Assembly: GCF_900168055.1 (NCBI RefSeq)
Contig: NZ_FUYS01000014.1
Span: 1-64,000 of the forward strand
Source of the DNA: Parapedobacter luteus
GTDB taxonomy: Bacteria > Bacteroidota > Bacteroidia > Sphingobacteriales > Sphingobacteriaceae
Reading direction: 5' to 3'
Length of the DNA stretch: 64,000 nucleotides
The notes under the pieces were generated by a model. The model was not told where the DNA came from. It did not search any database and worked only from the letters and a program-made list of their open reading frames with translations. The translations under genes and the position numbers were made by a program. Shown piece by piece: positions 7,579 to 16,529 of the stretch; the first letter of the stretch is position 1, and each line of letters begins with the position of its first letter.

Positions 7579-8793
7579 ATGAAATCATTAACCCTGAGTG
7601 TATTACCTACGCTACTGCCCTTCAGCATTGCGTTATTTGCCTTTTTTTTGGGTTGCCGGTCCGGGTCAAACAAAAAAGACACAAGTGCCGCGTATACCAC
7701 GTATGAGCCTGCAATGGGTACGCTGCGAATATTGAGTGACGTAGAAAACCCCGAAATAACCAGCGTAAAATTGCTTAATGACAAGAAAAAAGACTCATTA
7801 GCTGCAGTTGCCCCCCGAAACGGCAAATTTACACTCGTCGTTAACCAATTGCCCATGCATGAGGTTTATTTCTTGGAAATCCACGGCAAATCCACCCGCA
7901 GGGGTACTGATGGTTTGGATTGGACAGCGTACATCCCCGTATATTTAGAAAAAAGCGATGCCAAGTTAATGCTCGACCATCGTTTTTTTGATCATCCGGG
8001 TTCCATTAGCAAAGCCAAATTTTCGATCCAAGGAGGCAGCAACGAACAGGCGTTATTAAACGATTGGCAGGAAGCGCTGGATGAACAGCAAGCCGAGGCC
8101 GAGGGAAAAGCCCTACATTATACGTTCGGCAGTGGCATGGCCGCCCAGAAGCAAGACACAGCCGGTGAGACGGCCGACCAGGAATCAACGATCACGCAAC
8201 GTTTTATCCAACAAAAAAAGCCTTTAGTAGCATCCTTATTTCTGGCCTATACAACTAATGCACACCGGACGTATGCAATCGCTTATAACGAATTGTATCA
8301 GGCGATGCCCGACAGTGCTCGGCGAACCAAATATGGCATTGACCTCATCCAACGTTTAACCCGTATCATGAATCCCATTCAGCAATTAAATCCGGCAACA
8401 CAGGTGATCGCGGTCGACGAGGGACTGAAACAATTAACATGGCCGGATTTTGATACGTATAAATACCTCCTTCTTTGTTTCTGGAACAGCGCGGATAAGG
8501 CTGGACATGCCGCTATCAAACGGATTGATGAACAGGCTTCCGCACTTAAGCAACAAGAAATAGCCCTCATCCATTTGTCGGTCGACAGCCGATTCAGCCA
8601 ATGGAAAAAATGGAGCCCGCCCTTAGGCCTGCAACACAATTATAAATTGCGAAAAGAGATTCAGCAACCCCTGATAGACTCCTTATACCTTACAGAACTG
8701 CCACGTTACGTACTCATCCGCCCCAGTGGGGAGGTCGTTGATGCCGATGTCTCATTGGACGCGCTCAACAGGCTACTTACCTCAACGGAATAA
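7579..8793 (+). CDS. Thioredoxin-like fold lipoprotein lacking the CxxC motif
   Basis: 404 residues. A lipoprotein signal is visible (LFAFFLGCRSG, Cys about residue 26). Residues about 45-150 resemble the DUF4369-type N-domain found in TlpA-like proteins (GTLRILSDVENPEITSVKLL). A helical middle region follows, and the C-terminal 130 residues have a thioredoxin-like pattern. The position of the usual WCxPC reads LLLCFWNSADK, so no redox-active CxxC is present, and the cis-Pro segment is LTELPRYVLIRPSGEVV. It is therefore probably not a thiol oxidoreductase but a structural or binding relative, anchored in the cell envelope. ATG 7579 is used; a TTG at 7564 lies upstream of the -7 box. Confidence 0.8.
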   Translation: MKSLTLSVLPTLLPFSIALFAFFLGCRSGSNKKDTSAAYTTYEPAMGTLRILSDVENPEITSVKLLNDKKKDSLAAVAPRNGKFTLVVNQLPMHEVYFLEIHGKSTRRGTDGLDWTAYIPVYLEKSDAKLMLDHRFFDHPGSISKAKFSIQGGSNEQALLNDWQEALDEQQAEAEGKALHYTFGSGMAAQKQDTAGETADQESTITQRFIQQKKPLVASLFLAYTTNAHRTYAIAYNELYQAMPDSARRTKYGIDLIQRLTRIMNPIQQLNPATQVIAVDEGLKQLTWPDFDTYKYLLLCFWNSADKAGHAAIKRIDEQASALKQQEIALIHLSVDSRFSQWKKWSPPLGLQHNYKLRKEIQQPLIDSLYLTELPRYVLIRPSGEVVDADVSLDALNRLLTSTE

Positions 8794-8849
8794 GCACCGG
8801 CACGGCGCGCCGTTTGACAAATCATGAACGAAGATACGCCACAAAATCG

Positions 8850-8857
8850 TACTTTTG
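8850..8857 (+). promoter_or_regulatory. -7 box TACTTTTG of the ABC exporter gene
   Basis: A perfect TAnnTTTG match, ten bases before the ATG at 8868. It implies a leader of only a few bases. Confidence 0.55.
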
Positions 8858-8867
8858 TACCTAACCC

Positions 8868-10631
8868 ATGAGCGAACCCCAAATAACTGGCAAAACGTAT
8901 GATGCGCAACTGCTACGCAGGATGATGCGCTATGTAAGGCCCTATCAGGGCATTTTTATCATATCCGTGTTGCTTACTATCCTCATGGCAGGTATTGCCC
9001 CGGCGCTACCGATGCTGGTCGAATATACCCTCGACCGATTCATCCTCCAGCATGATGCCAACGGCCTCCGGCTTATGCTGATGCTCATGCTTGGCCTACT
9101 AGTGTTTCAAACAGTCATCCGCTATTACCATACCCTGATGACGAGCACCTTGGGCCAATCGGTTATCCGTGATTTGCGCATTGCGGTATTCAATCACATT
9201 ACGCGGCTGCGCCTTAAATATTTCGATCATACGCCTATTGGCCGGCTCATCACCCGCACCATATCGGATCTGGAAACCATTGCCAACATCTTTTCCGAGG
9301 GGCTTATCCAAATCATCGGCGATATCCTGCAATTGGTCGTTATCCTGGGCGTAATGTTTTACACGGATTGGAGACTCACGCTCGTCGTATTGATTCCGAT
9401 GCCTTTGATGATTGCTGCAACTTACATTTTCAAGGAAGCAATGAAGTCGGCATTTCAAGATGTAAGAAAATGGGTATCCAACCTGAATACGTTTTTACAA
9501 GAACACATTTCGGGTATCAGCATTATCCAATATTTTGCCCGCGAAGACCAGGAAATACGCAAATTCAAGACGGCCAATGCAGAACATCGCAATGCGCATA
9601 TCCGGGCCAACTGGTATTTTTCAATTTTTTTCCCGGTCATCGAAATCATCATGGCCATCGCATTGGGATTGCTGGTATGGTACGGCTCCAAACAGGTACT
9701 GGCAGACGAACTGTCGCCCGGTGTCATTGTCTCATTTATCATGTACATCAACATGATTTTCCGCCCGATACGTGAATTGGTGGACAGGTTCAACACGCTC
9801 CAAATGGGCATGGTGAGCGCTGAGCGGATTTTTTCCGTACTGGATACCAACGAGCAAACCCCCAATACGGGCACCAAACAGCCCACCACCATCCGGGGGG
9901 AAATTGTCTTTGATAACGTATGGTTTGCGTACGACGAAGAAAAGTGGGTACTTAAGGACATCAGCTTCAAAGTCAACCCCGGCGAAACGCTGGCGTTGGT
10001 GGGCGCTACAGGCGCTGGGAAATCTTCTACCATCAATATCCTCAGTCGCTTCTATGAAGTAAACAAAGGCGCTATACGGCTGGATGGTACAGACATCCGT
10101 GAGTACGAGCTTAACTACCTGCGCCGTACTATCGCTACCGTACTGCAGGATGTTTTCTTATTTTCGGACTCCGTGGCCAGCAACATCAGCCTCAATGACC
10201 CGGCCATCACCCGTGAGCAAATTGTTGAAGCCGCCAAGCAGGTGGGCGCACATGACTTCATCATGCGGTTGCCGGACGGGTACGACTATAAAGTACAGGA
10301 ACGTGGGGCTACACTGTCCTCCGGGCAGGCCCAGCTTATCTCGTTCATCCGCGCGCTGGTACACGATCCGAAAATATTGGTATTGGACGAAGCTACCTCA
10401 TCGGTAGATACCGAAACCGAAGGGCTGATTCAACGGGCTATTGACACGCTGATGAAGGGCCGCACGTCCATCATCATTGCCCATAGGCTTTCTACCATAC
10501 AGAAGGCTGATAAAATCATCGTGCTGGACAAAGGCGAGATGAAAGAAATAGGTTCCCACCAGGAGTTGTTGCGGATCGATGGGTACTACAAGCGGTTGTA
10601 TGATTTGCAGTTTCATTCGGCAGGTATTTAA
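8868..10631 (+). CDS. ABC exporter, fused permease and ATPase (MsbA-like)
   Basis: 587 residues. The N-terminal half has six predicted membrane helices of the type I exporter fold (about 30-310). The ATPase half has Walker A GATGAGKSS, signature LSSGQAQLISFIRAL, Walker B ILVLDEATSSVD and H-loop IIAHRLST. One half-transporter is encoded, so it should act as a homodimer or with a partner elsewhere. Family members flip lipids such as lipid A or export drugs and peptides; the substrate cannot be assigned. The gene has its own promoter and ends before a strong hairpin shared with the convergent M3 peptidase gene. Confidence 0.93.
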   Translation: MSEPQITGKTYDAQLLRRMMRYVRPYQGIFIISVLLTILMAGIAPALPMLVEYTLDRFILQHDANGLRLMLMLMLGLLVFQTVIRYYHTLMTSTLGQSVIRDLRIAVFNHITRLRLKYFDHTPIGRLITRTISDLETIANIFSEGLIQIIGDILQLVVILGVMFYTDWRLTLVVLIPMPLMIAATYIFKEAMKSAFQDVRKWVSNLNTFLQEHISGISIIQYFAREDQEIRKFKTANAEHRNAHIRANWYFSIFFPVIEIIMAIALGLLVWYGSKQVLADELSPGVIVSFIMYINMIFRPIRELVDRFNTLQMGMVSAERIFSVLDTNEQTPNTGTKQPTTIRGEIVFDNVWFAYDEEKWVLKDISFKVNPGETLALVGATGAGKSSTINILSRFYEVNKGAIRLDGTDIREYELNYLRRTIATVLQDVFLFSDSVASNISLNDPAITREQIVEAAKQVGAHDFIMRLPDGYDYKVQERGATLSSGQAQLISFIRALVHDPKILVLDEATSSVDTETEGLIQRAIDTLMKGRTSIIIAHRLSTIQKADKIIVLDKGEMKEIGSHQELLRIDGYYKRLYDLQFHSAGI

Positions 10632-10718
10632 TAGCACTTGGTCATCGCTTGCAAACGGTCTCGTGTGAAACCGTAACGCCGGCCGTTGACCGCGCGCCTG
10701 CATTGAAGCATTGTCGCT

Positions 10719-10761
10719 AAACGCGTAAAGGGCTGGCCAATGGCCAGCCCTTTACGCGTTT
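10719..10761. terminator. Perfect 21-bp inverted repeat between convergent genes
   Basis: The arms 10719-10739 and 10741-10761 are perfect reverse complements with a single A between them. They lie between the ABC exporter stop and the M3 peptidase stop. This is the expected place for a bidirectional terminator, although neither side has a long T run. Confidence 0.75.
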
Positions 10762-10773
10762 ACAGCCGGTCGC

Positions 10774-12885
10774 TTAATCCAGCCCTCGTTTTTTCATCAA
10801 GTGTACCGGATTGGGATCCGACCCGCGGAAATTACGGTATAGCACCGCAGGCTTTTCCGTACCTCCGCGTTCAAGGACGTTTTGGCGGAAAGCATCGGCG
10901 GTCTCCTTATCAAAAAGACTCTTTTCTTTGAACGCCGCAAAGGCATCTGCATCCAGCACCTCCGCCCAGATATAGCTGTAATAGCCGGCCGAATAACCGC
11001 CACTGAAGATGTGCTGGAAGTACGTGCTCCGGTACCGGGGGATAATCTCGTCAATAAGGCCATACTTGGTCATTGAAGCGTTTTCGAAGGTGGTCGCGTC
11101 GTCCGTTATCTCCGCCGTCTGCGTATGATAATCCATATCGAGCAATGATGCTGCCAAATACTCCACCGTGGCAAAGCCTTGGTCAAACGTGCCTGCCCGT
11201 TCCAACTTGGCAATCAGTTCGTCGGGGATCGGCTCTCCGGTTTCAAAATGATGCGCATACAGCTTCAATACCGCGGGATCCGCCGCCCAGTTTTCCATAA
11301 TCTGAGACGGCAGCTCCACAAAGTCGCGCGACACCGACGTACCTGACAGGCGTTCATAAGTCACATTTGACAAGAGACCATGCAGGGCGTGCCCAAACTC
11401 ATGAAACAAGGTACTAGCCTCGTCAAACGTCAATAGGGCCGGCTTGTCGCCAACCGGCTTGGTAAAGTTACATACGATGGAGATGATCGGCGCTACACGC
11501 TTGCCATCCTCCATCTTTTGCCTACGGTAGGAAGTCATCCATGCGCCTACGCGTTTGGATTGACGCGGGAAAAAATCTGCATAGAGAACACCTAAGTGAC
11601 TACCGTCGGCGTCAAACACTTCATAAACCTCCACCTCGGGGTGGTACACCGGCACATCATCCAGCGCTTTGAATGTAAGCCCGTACAAGCGGTTAGCTAC
11701 GTCGAAAGCGCCTTCGCGGACATGCTTCAGACTGAAATACGGTTTGATTTCATCTTCATTCAGCGCGTAGCGCTTCTGGCGGATTTTTTCGGTGTAATAG
11801 CGCCAGTCATAAGGCGCTGGGGCAAAGGATTGCCCCGTCGCAGCGATTTCCTGCTTGATGTCTGCCGCCTCGACCTTGGCCTTGGCTAGCGCCGGACGCC
11901 AAAGATCATTGAGCAATTTGTATACATTGTCAGGATTTTCGGCCATAGCCTCTTCCAACACGTAATGGGCGTGGGTTGGATATCCCAAAAGGTTAGCCCG
12001 TTGTAAGCGAAGATTGGCGATTTTAACCAGAATTTCCTTATTGTCGTGCGCATTGCCATTATCACCCCGGCTTTTGTAAGCCTCCCAAATGTGCTTGCGC
12101 AGGTCGCGATTATCGGCATATTGCAAAAATGGCATCACACTGGGGTTGGAAAGCGTAAAGACCCATTTGCCGTCCTTGCCACGTTCCTTTGCCGTTTCGG
12201 CAGCCGCAGCAATCAGTCCTTCCGGAAGCCCGGCCAGGTCGCGTTCATTTTCGATGACCAGTTCGTAAGCATTGGTCTCGGCCAGTAAATTTTGATTGAA
12301 TTGGACGGTCAGCACCGCAAGCTCTTCATTGATTTTACGGAGCTTGTCCTTGTCTTCGCCCTGCAAATTGGCACCACCGCGGACGAAACTTTTGTAATTG
12401 TCTTCCAGCAACCGGAGCTGCTCGGGATTCAGGTCCAAGTCTGCCCTGTTGTCCCAAAGGGTTTTGACCCGGGCAAACAGCCGCTCATTCAACCGGATAT
12501 TATCCTGATGCGCGGAAAGCACCGGAGCCATCTCTTTCACAATAGCTTGGATGGAATCATTGGTATTGGCCGAATTCAGGTTGCCCAGTACGGTATTCAC
12601 GTTGCTTAGCAACTGACCGGCGTCTTCAAGCGCAAGGATGGTATTTTCAAAAGTGGGATCTTCTGCATTGTTGACAATCGCGTCGATTTCGGCCTCGTGC
12701 TGCTCCATTCCAGCTTCAAGTGCCGGCTTGAAATGTTCGTTTTTGATCTTATCAAACGGCGGCACACCGAACGGCGTATCATAAGCGGTTAGAAAAGGGT
12801 TTTCAGTAGTTGTCTTGGTTTCTCCACACGATACGATAAATGCGGTTGAAATCATCAGTAATGGTATAATTTGCTTGCTATTCAT
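10774..12885 (-). CDS. dcp: M3 family zinc metallopeptidase, peptidyl-dipeptidase Dcp-like lipoprotein
   Basis: 703 residues. The lipoprotein signal ends IVSCGET. The zinc site HEFGHALHGLLS has HExxH, with the third ligand Glu expected in the following helix. TLFHEFGHA, NFTKP and FSGGYSAGYYSYIWAEVLDADAF are typical of the oligopeptidase A/Dcp group, whose members remove dipeptides from peptide C-termini. Anchoring as a lipoprotein suggests action on peptides in the periplasm; this is inference. A TACCTTTG -7 box lies 22 bases before the ATG. The gene is convergent with the ABC exporter. Confidence 0.94.
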   Translation of the reverse strand: MNSKQIIPLLMISTAFIVSCGETKTTTENPFLTAYDTPFGVPPFDKIKNEHFKPALEAGMEQHEAEIDAIVNNAEDPTFENTILALEDAGQLLSNVNTVLGNLNSANTNDSIQAIVKEMAPVLSAHQDNIRLNERLFARVKTLWDNRADLDLNPEQLRLLEDNYKSFVRGGANLQGEDKDKLRKINEELAVLTVQFNQNLLAETNAYELVIENERDLAGLPEGLIAAAAETAKERGKDGKWVFTLSNPSVMPFLQYADNRDLRKHIWEAYKSRGDNGNAHDNKEILVKIANLRLQRANLLGYPTHAHYVLEEAMAENPDNVYKLLNDLWRPALAKAKVEAADIKQEIAATGQSFAPAPYDWRYYTEKIRQKRYALNEDEIKPYFSLKHVREGAFDVANRLYGLTFKALDDVPVYHPEVEVYEVFDADGSHLGVLYADFFPRQSKRVGAWMTSYRRQKMEDGKRVAPIISIVCNFTKPVGDKPALLTFDEASTLFHEFGHALHGLLSNVTYERLSGTSVSRDFVELPSQIMENWAADPAVLKLYAHHFETGEPIPDELIAKLERAGTFDQGFATVEYLAASLLDMDYHTQTAEITDDATTFENASMTKYGLIDEIIPRYRSTYFQHIFSGGYSAGYYSYIWAEVLDADAFAAFKEKSLFDKETADAFRQNVLERGGTEKPAVLYRNFRGSDPNPVHLMKKRGLD

Positions 12886-12907
12886 GCTTGCTTAATCTAT
12901 TTTTGGC

Positions 12908-12915
12908 CAAAGGTA
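12908..12915 (-). promoter_or_regulatory. -7 box TACCTTTG of the M3 peptidase gene
   Basis: A perfect TAnnTTTG match on the minus strand, 22 bases before the ATG at 12885. Confidence 0.6.
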
Positions 12916-12997
12916 CGGATGTTTTTGAAAACGGGGCACAAAAGCAAAAATAACAACCGGAACGTTACAGGTAGGCTGCTTGTTAGTCCCGTCGTCG

Positions 12998-13062
12998 CGA
13001 TAGTTCGATACCAATATCGCTATCGACAGGGGATTGACAAAGGCCTCACCTTTGTCAATCCC
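12998..13062. terminator. Two adjacent hairpins downstream of the aldo/keto reductase gene
   Basis: The first hairpin is CGATAG-TT-CGATA-CCAA-TATCG-CTATCG (12998-13025), an 11-bp stem with a two-base bulge. The second has 14-bp perfect arms at 13030-13043 and 13049-13062 with a five-base loop, CCTCA. They fill the 260-bp gap between the M3 peptidase start and the reductase stop, both on the minus strand. This suits a terminator for the reductase transcript. The rest of the gap shows only the M3 promoter. Confidence 0.6.
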
Positions 13063-13145
13063 TGCCAACTTTTGGTTTTATGTTTATAAAACATACCCCA
13101 ATTGCGACGATGGCACGAAGCAAGTATGATCCAGAACCGGAGCTG

Positions 13146-14144
13146 TTATGGCTTTACCAGCTCCAACTGCGCCAGCTCGGCCGTGATGGTAGCCACTTCT
13201 TCTGCGCTCAAGCTGGTGGCTGTCGTCTTGGCATTTTGGATGGCCTGTTCGGTATTCCGCGCCCCCACCAGCGCAATGGTAATGCCGGGCTGCTCCAACG
13301 TCCACAGCAAAACCAACTGGCCCAAAGAGATGCCCTTGCTATCGGCTATGGGTTTGATGCGACCCAGAAAAGCGTTTGTCCGCCGGATATTCTCATCGGT
13401 AAAGAAATAGAGTCCAGCACGGTGATCGCCCTCACCGAAGGCATGCCCGGGCTGTAGCTTTCCGGTAAGCAGCCCACGTTCCATGGGGCTATAGGCCAAG
13501 ATGGATTTTCCATGCTCCAGGCAGTAAGGTACCACTTCAGCTTCGATACCGCGTTTGACCATGCTATAGGGTACCTGGTTGGATACTACGTCTACGTACC
13601 TGTTGGCTTCTTCCAACTGGGCCGCGCTGTAATTGCATACCCCGGCATACCGCACCTTACCCTGCTGAATAAGCTGGGCAACCGCTTCCATAGATTCCTG
13701 AATGGGAGTGGTACTATCAGGCCAATGAATTTGATAAAGGTCGATGTAATCGGTGCCCAAACGGCGCAGGCTATCTTCGCATTCCTTGATGATGCTCTCC
13801 TTACCGGCGTATTTGTAGATGTCTATCTCCTTACCTGTATTATCCTTGCTATGAAAACCGAAATCACCTTTGGCCAAATCCCAACGCATCCCGTATTTGG
13901 TAAGGATGTATACCTTGTCCCGGGCGATGCCTTTGATGGCTTCTCCCACAATCTCTTCGCTGGTACCTTGGCCGTAAATGGGCGCGGTATCAATCGTATT
14001 CACCCCCCAATCGTACGACGCCCTGATAGCTTCTACGGCATCCTTCCGTTCGGATCCTCCCCACATCCACCCTCCGGCAGCCCAAGCACCGAAGGTGATT
14101 ACAGACAGGTCTAATTCTGTTCCGGCTAATTTTCTGTATTGCAT
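13146..14144 (-). CDS. Aldo/keto reductase
   Basis: 332 residues, a TIM-barrel NADPH oxidoreductase. The catalytic tetrad can be placed: Asp and Tyr in NTIDTAPIYGQG, Lys in YILTKYG and His in YQIHWPDS. The GLLTGKLQPG and LLWTLEQPGITIALVGARN segments are the usual cofactor region. It reduces an aldehyde or ketone of unknown identity. It is divergently transcribed from an HxlR-type regulator 147 bp away, a layout in which such regulators often control the neighbour in response to reactive carbonyls or quinones (family knowledge). Confidence 0.93.
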   Translation of the reverse strand: MQYRKLAGTELDLSVITFGAWAAGGWMWGGSERKDAVEAIRASYDWGVNTIDTAPIYGQGTSEEIVGEAIKGIARDKVYILTKYGMRWDLAKGDFGFHSKDNTGKEIDIYKYAGKESIIKECEDSLRRLGTDYIDLYQIHWPDSTTPIQESMEAVAQLIQQGKVRYAGVCNYSAAQLEEANRYVDVVSNQVPYSMVKRGIEAEVVPYCLEHGKSILAYSPMERGLLTGKLQPGHAFGEGDHRAGLYFFTDENIRRTNAFLGRIKPIADSKGISLGQLVLLWTLEQPGITIALVGARNTEQAIQNAKTTATSLSAEEVATITAELAQLELVKP

Positions 14145-14291
14145 AACGATTAATTTTTAACTGTAAAACTTGTATCTTAGCGCATCATAAGCAGCCTTTC
14201 GGCATTTGCAAAATAACGCATATGCTTAAGCAATGGCAATAACTTCTGAAATAATGAGTTATTGATAAATGCACCGACAAACAACTATACC

Positions 14292-14648
14292 ATGCGAAAA
14301 TTGACATCCACGAACTACTACAATCAGCTTTATCTCGAAGACAAGTGCACGTTGAATGAACTCATCCACCTGCTTAGTAAGCGTTGGCTTACCGATGTGC
14401 TGTTTAGCATCGAAGAAGGAAACACCCGGTTTTCGAGCGTAAAAGAAGATTTGAAATATATCAGCGACAATATCTTAGCCGACCGGCTCAAACTGCTGGA
14501 GCACTACGGTCTTATCAAGCGCCACGAGGATACGGATAGTGTGCCCGTACGGGTGGAATATGCGCTTACCGACACGGGCGACCAGCTTAGCGAACTGTTG
14601 GATCACTTATGCAAATTTGCGGAAAATCGCATGGTTTTCCCGGATTAA
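14292..14648 (+). CDS. HxlR-family winged-helix transcriptional regulator
   Basis: 118 residues from ATG 14292. HxlR features include CTLNELIHLLSKRWLTDVLF (N-terminal Cys and start helix), the recognition part RFSSVKEDLKYISDNILADRLK, and the wing with RVEYALTDTGDQLSELL. A Cys in EDKCT matches the redox or aldehyde-sensing Cys position of the family. It is divergent from the aldo/keto reductase, its most likely target. A TTG 30 bases upstream would add ten residues and is not needed by the domain. Confidence 0.9.
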   Translation: MRKLTSTNYYNQLYLEDKCTLNELIHLLSKRWLTDVLFSIEEGNTRFSSVKEDLKYISDNILADRLKLLEHYGLIKRHEDTDSVPVRVEYALTDTGDQLSELLDHLCKFAENRMVFPD

Positions 14649-14653
14649 TCACC

Positions 14654-15157
14654 TCATTCCAACGTAGCCCTCACCTGCCTCACTTCATCAACCGAAACAG
14701 TATCAGCATGGTTGCCAAAGCTATTGCGGATATAAGAAAGGACATTGGCCACATCTTCATCGCTTAAGAAGCTGTGTGCCGGCATGGCATTGCTATAGAC
14801 CATGCCGTTCACTTCGAGCCCTTCGTTAGATCCGTTGAGCACAATCCGGATAAGCCGCTCTTTATCACCCGTCACGTAATCGGTTTTAGCCAATGGTGGA
14901 TTGAGGTTTGGCACACCATCGCCATTGGTCTGGTGGCAGGTGGCACAATACTGGTCGTACACTACTTGCCCTGCTCGCATGCCTGCCGTCCGTTCCGAAA
15001 GGGCACTTGCGCTTTTTCCTTGGAGGGCCGCCTCCTGTCCATTAGCTGTTTCCGGCTGCGTTTGTCCCTCCGTTTGATGGCCGCCACAGGCCACCAGTAA
15101 CAAAAACAGGATCGCAACGCCGATTTGACTGTATTTCCGACTATTTCGCTCCTGCAT
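14654..15157 (-). CDS. c-type cytochrome lipoprotein (class I)
   Basis: 167 residues from ATG 15157. A lipoprotein signal precedes Cys in LLLVACGG. The heme-binding CATCH motif is in VYDQYCATCHQTNGDG, and the axial Met is expected in SNAMPAHSF. The C-terminal helix LSDEDVANVLSYIRNSF is typical. The start lies 17 bp inside the 3' end of the sorbosone dehydrogenase gene, so the two are almost certainly translated together. The cytochrome is then the likely electron acceptor for that PQQ-type enzyme in the periplasm. Longer in-frame starts upstream would remove the signal from the N-terminus and are rejected. Confidence 0.92.
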   Translation of the reverse strand: MQERNSRKYSQIGVAILFLLLVACGGHQTEGQTQPETANGQEAALQGKSASALSERTAGMRAGQVVYDQYCATCHQTNGDGVPNLNPPLAKTDYVTGDKERLIRIVLNGSNEGLEVNGMVYSNAMPAHSFLSDEDVANVLSYIRNSFGNHADTVSVDEVRQVRATLE

Positions 15158-16421
15158 AGACAATCCGGTAGATGGTACCGCCCACGTCATCGGATACATA
15201 TAATGAGCCATCTGGTCCCTGTGCCAGTCCGCAGGGCCTGTGCCGGGCATCACCCGGAGCGGCTATCGTATCTATGCCGGCAAACCCATCGGCAAACACC
15301 TCCCAATCGCCGCTGGGCTGGCCATTTTCAAAAGGTACGAACGCAACCATAAACCCTTGTTGATCGGGTGCACGGTTCCAGGAGCCGTGGAAGGCCACGA
15401 ACGCCCCGTTTTTATACCTGGCCGGAAACATATCTCCGGTATAGAACAACAATGCGTTGGGCGCAATGTGACCGGGAAACGCCACCACAGGATCCAGGGC
15501 GTCCGCCCCGCCTTCCTGCTTGCCATCGCCGCCGTACTCGGGGTTGACGATCTTTTTCTTTTGGTGATGGTCATAATAAATATACGGCCAACCTGCATCC
15601 GCCCCTTCACTTAATCGGTACATGGCTTCGGAAGGCAAGTCAATTCCCACACCTTCTGCGTAGAGTTCGGGGTAGAAATCATGCAGGTTGTCACGGCCAT
15701 GCTGCATGACAAATAGCGCACCGGCCTCTTGGTTCCAGTCAAGCCCCACGACGTTGCGCAGCCCCGTGGCATAACGTTGGCCATCACCGTAGGTCTGCCG
15801 GATGCCATCGGTCTTGAACCGCCAGATGCCGCCGGCCGAATCCAGGATGGGGCATGGCTGCATGCCCGGCGAGCCCGGCGTGCGATCCTTTTCCTGACAT
15901 ACGTTGGAATACGCGCCGATATTGACATAGATATTTCCAGCTCCATCCAAGGCTATGGACTTGGAATTGTGCTGGCGGCGGTCGATCAAGCCGGTAATGA
16001 TAGTGTCCGGCGCTTCGGGGTTAGTTACACGTTGATTTTCGTCCAACGCATAGCGGAACACTTCGCTGTTGGATGAAGCATAGAGAAAATTGTCTTTGAT
16101 GAAAATACCCGTTCCGCCATAATCACCAAATCCGGTTTGCTCATCGGCCCGGCCATCACCGTCTGTGTCCGTTAGCACGATAATCCCTTTCCCGTCTACC
16201 GCACGTTGCAGCTTGACGAAGACATCACCTTTCGAATTGACCGCAATGTGCCGCGCTGCGCCGACGCTGTCTGCGACTTTCAAAGCGCCAAAGCCTTCAG
16301 GAAGTGCCAGGCCGACGTTGTCTGCATCAGCCGAAATCCGGTGACCGCCCTCACTGCACGAGACGAAAACACATGCCGTGATACAAGCGAGAAACCAGTT
16401 GCTTTTTAATTGATTTGCCAT
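15141..16421 (-). CDS. PQQ-dependent sugar dehydrogenase family protein (sorbosone/glucose dehydrogenase), lipoprotein
   Basis: 426 residues. The lipoprotein signal ends FVSCSEGG. The six-bladed propeller pattern of the soluble glucose/sorbosone dehydrogenase family is clear (DTDGDGRADEQ, ATGLRNVVGLDWN, FVMQHGRDNLHDFYPE, AFHGSWNRAPDQQG, CGLAQGPDGSLYVSDDVGG). The Arg-Asn after ATGL and the HGRD His match the active-site region. Related enzymes oxidise aldoses or sorbosone with PQQ; whether this strain makes PQQ cannot be told here. It overlaps the cytochrome c gene, which suggests electron transfer to that partner. Confidence 0.88.
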   Translation of the reverse strand: MANQLKSNWFLACITACVFVSCSEGGHRISADADNVGLALPEGFGALKVADSVGAARHIAVNSKGDVFVKLQRAVDGKGIIVLTDTDGDGRADEQTGFGDYGGTGIFIKDNFLYASSNSEVFRYALDENQRVTNPEAPDTIITGLIDRRQHNSKSIALDGAGNIYVNIGAYSNVCQEKDRTPGSPGMQPCPILDSAGGIWRFKTDGIRQTYGDGQRYATGLRNVVGLDWNQEAGALFVMQHGRDNLHDFYPELYAEGVGIDLPSEAMYRLSEGADAGWPYIYYDHHQKKKIVNPEYGGDGKQEGGADALDPVVAFPGHIAPNALLFYTGDMFPARYKNGAFVAFHGSWNRAPDQQGFMVAFVPFENGQPSGDWEVFADGFAGIDTIAAPGDARHRPCGLAQGPDGSLYVSDDVGGTIYRIVYAGAK

Positions 16422-16472
16422 ATCTTAATTCAGTTAATTTCATGTAAAGACCTCGGATACATGGGTTTATTG

Positions 16473-16497
16473 TATGCAAAAATGACTCTTTTGCATA
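16473..16497. promoter_or_regulatory. Dyad TATGCAAAA-N7-TTTTGCATA in a divergent intergenic region
   Basis: The arms 16473-16481 and 16489-16497 are perfect nine-base reverse complements. The dyad lies between the divergent dehydrogenase/cytochrome and NIPSNAP genes, downstream of a minus-strand -7 box. It may be an operator for a homodimeric regulator or a leader hairpin. Confidence 0.4.
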
Positions 16498-16529
16498 GCA
16501 TTTTCAACGACTCCTTAAATAATGAGTAG

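Noticed and set aside
14262..14292. Earlier TTG start for the HxlR regulator
   Set aside because: It adds a non-conserved tail; ATG 14292 suits the family length.
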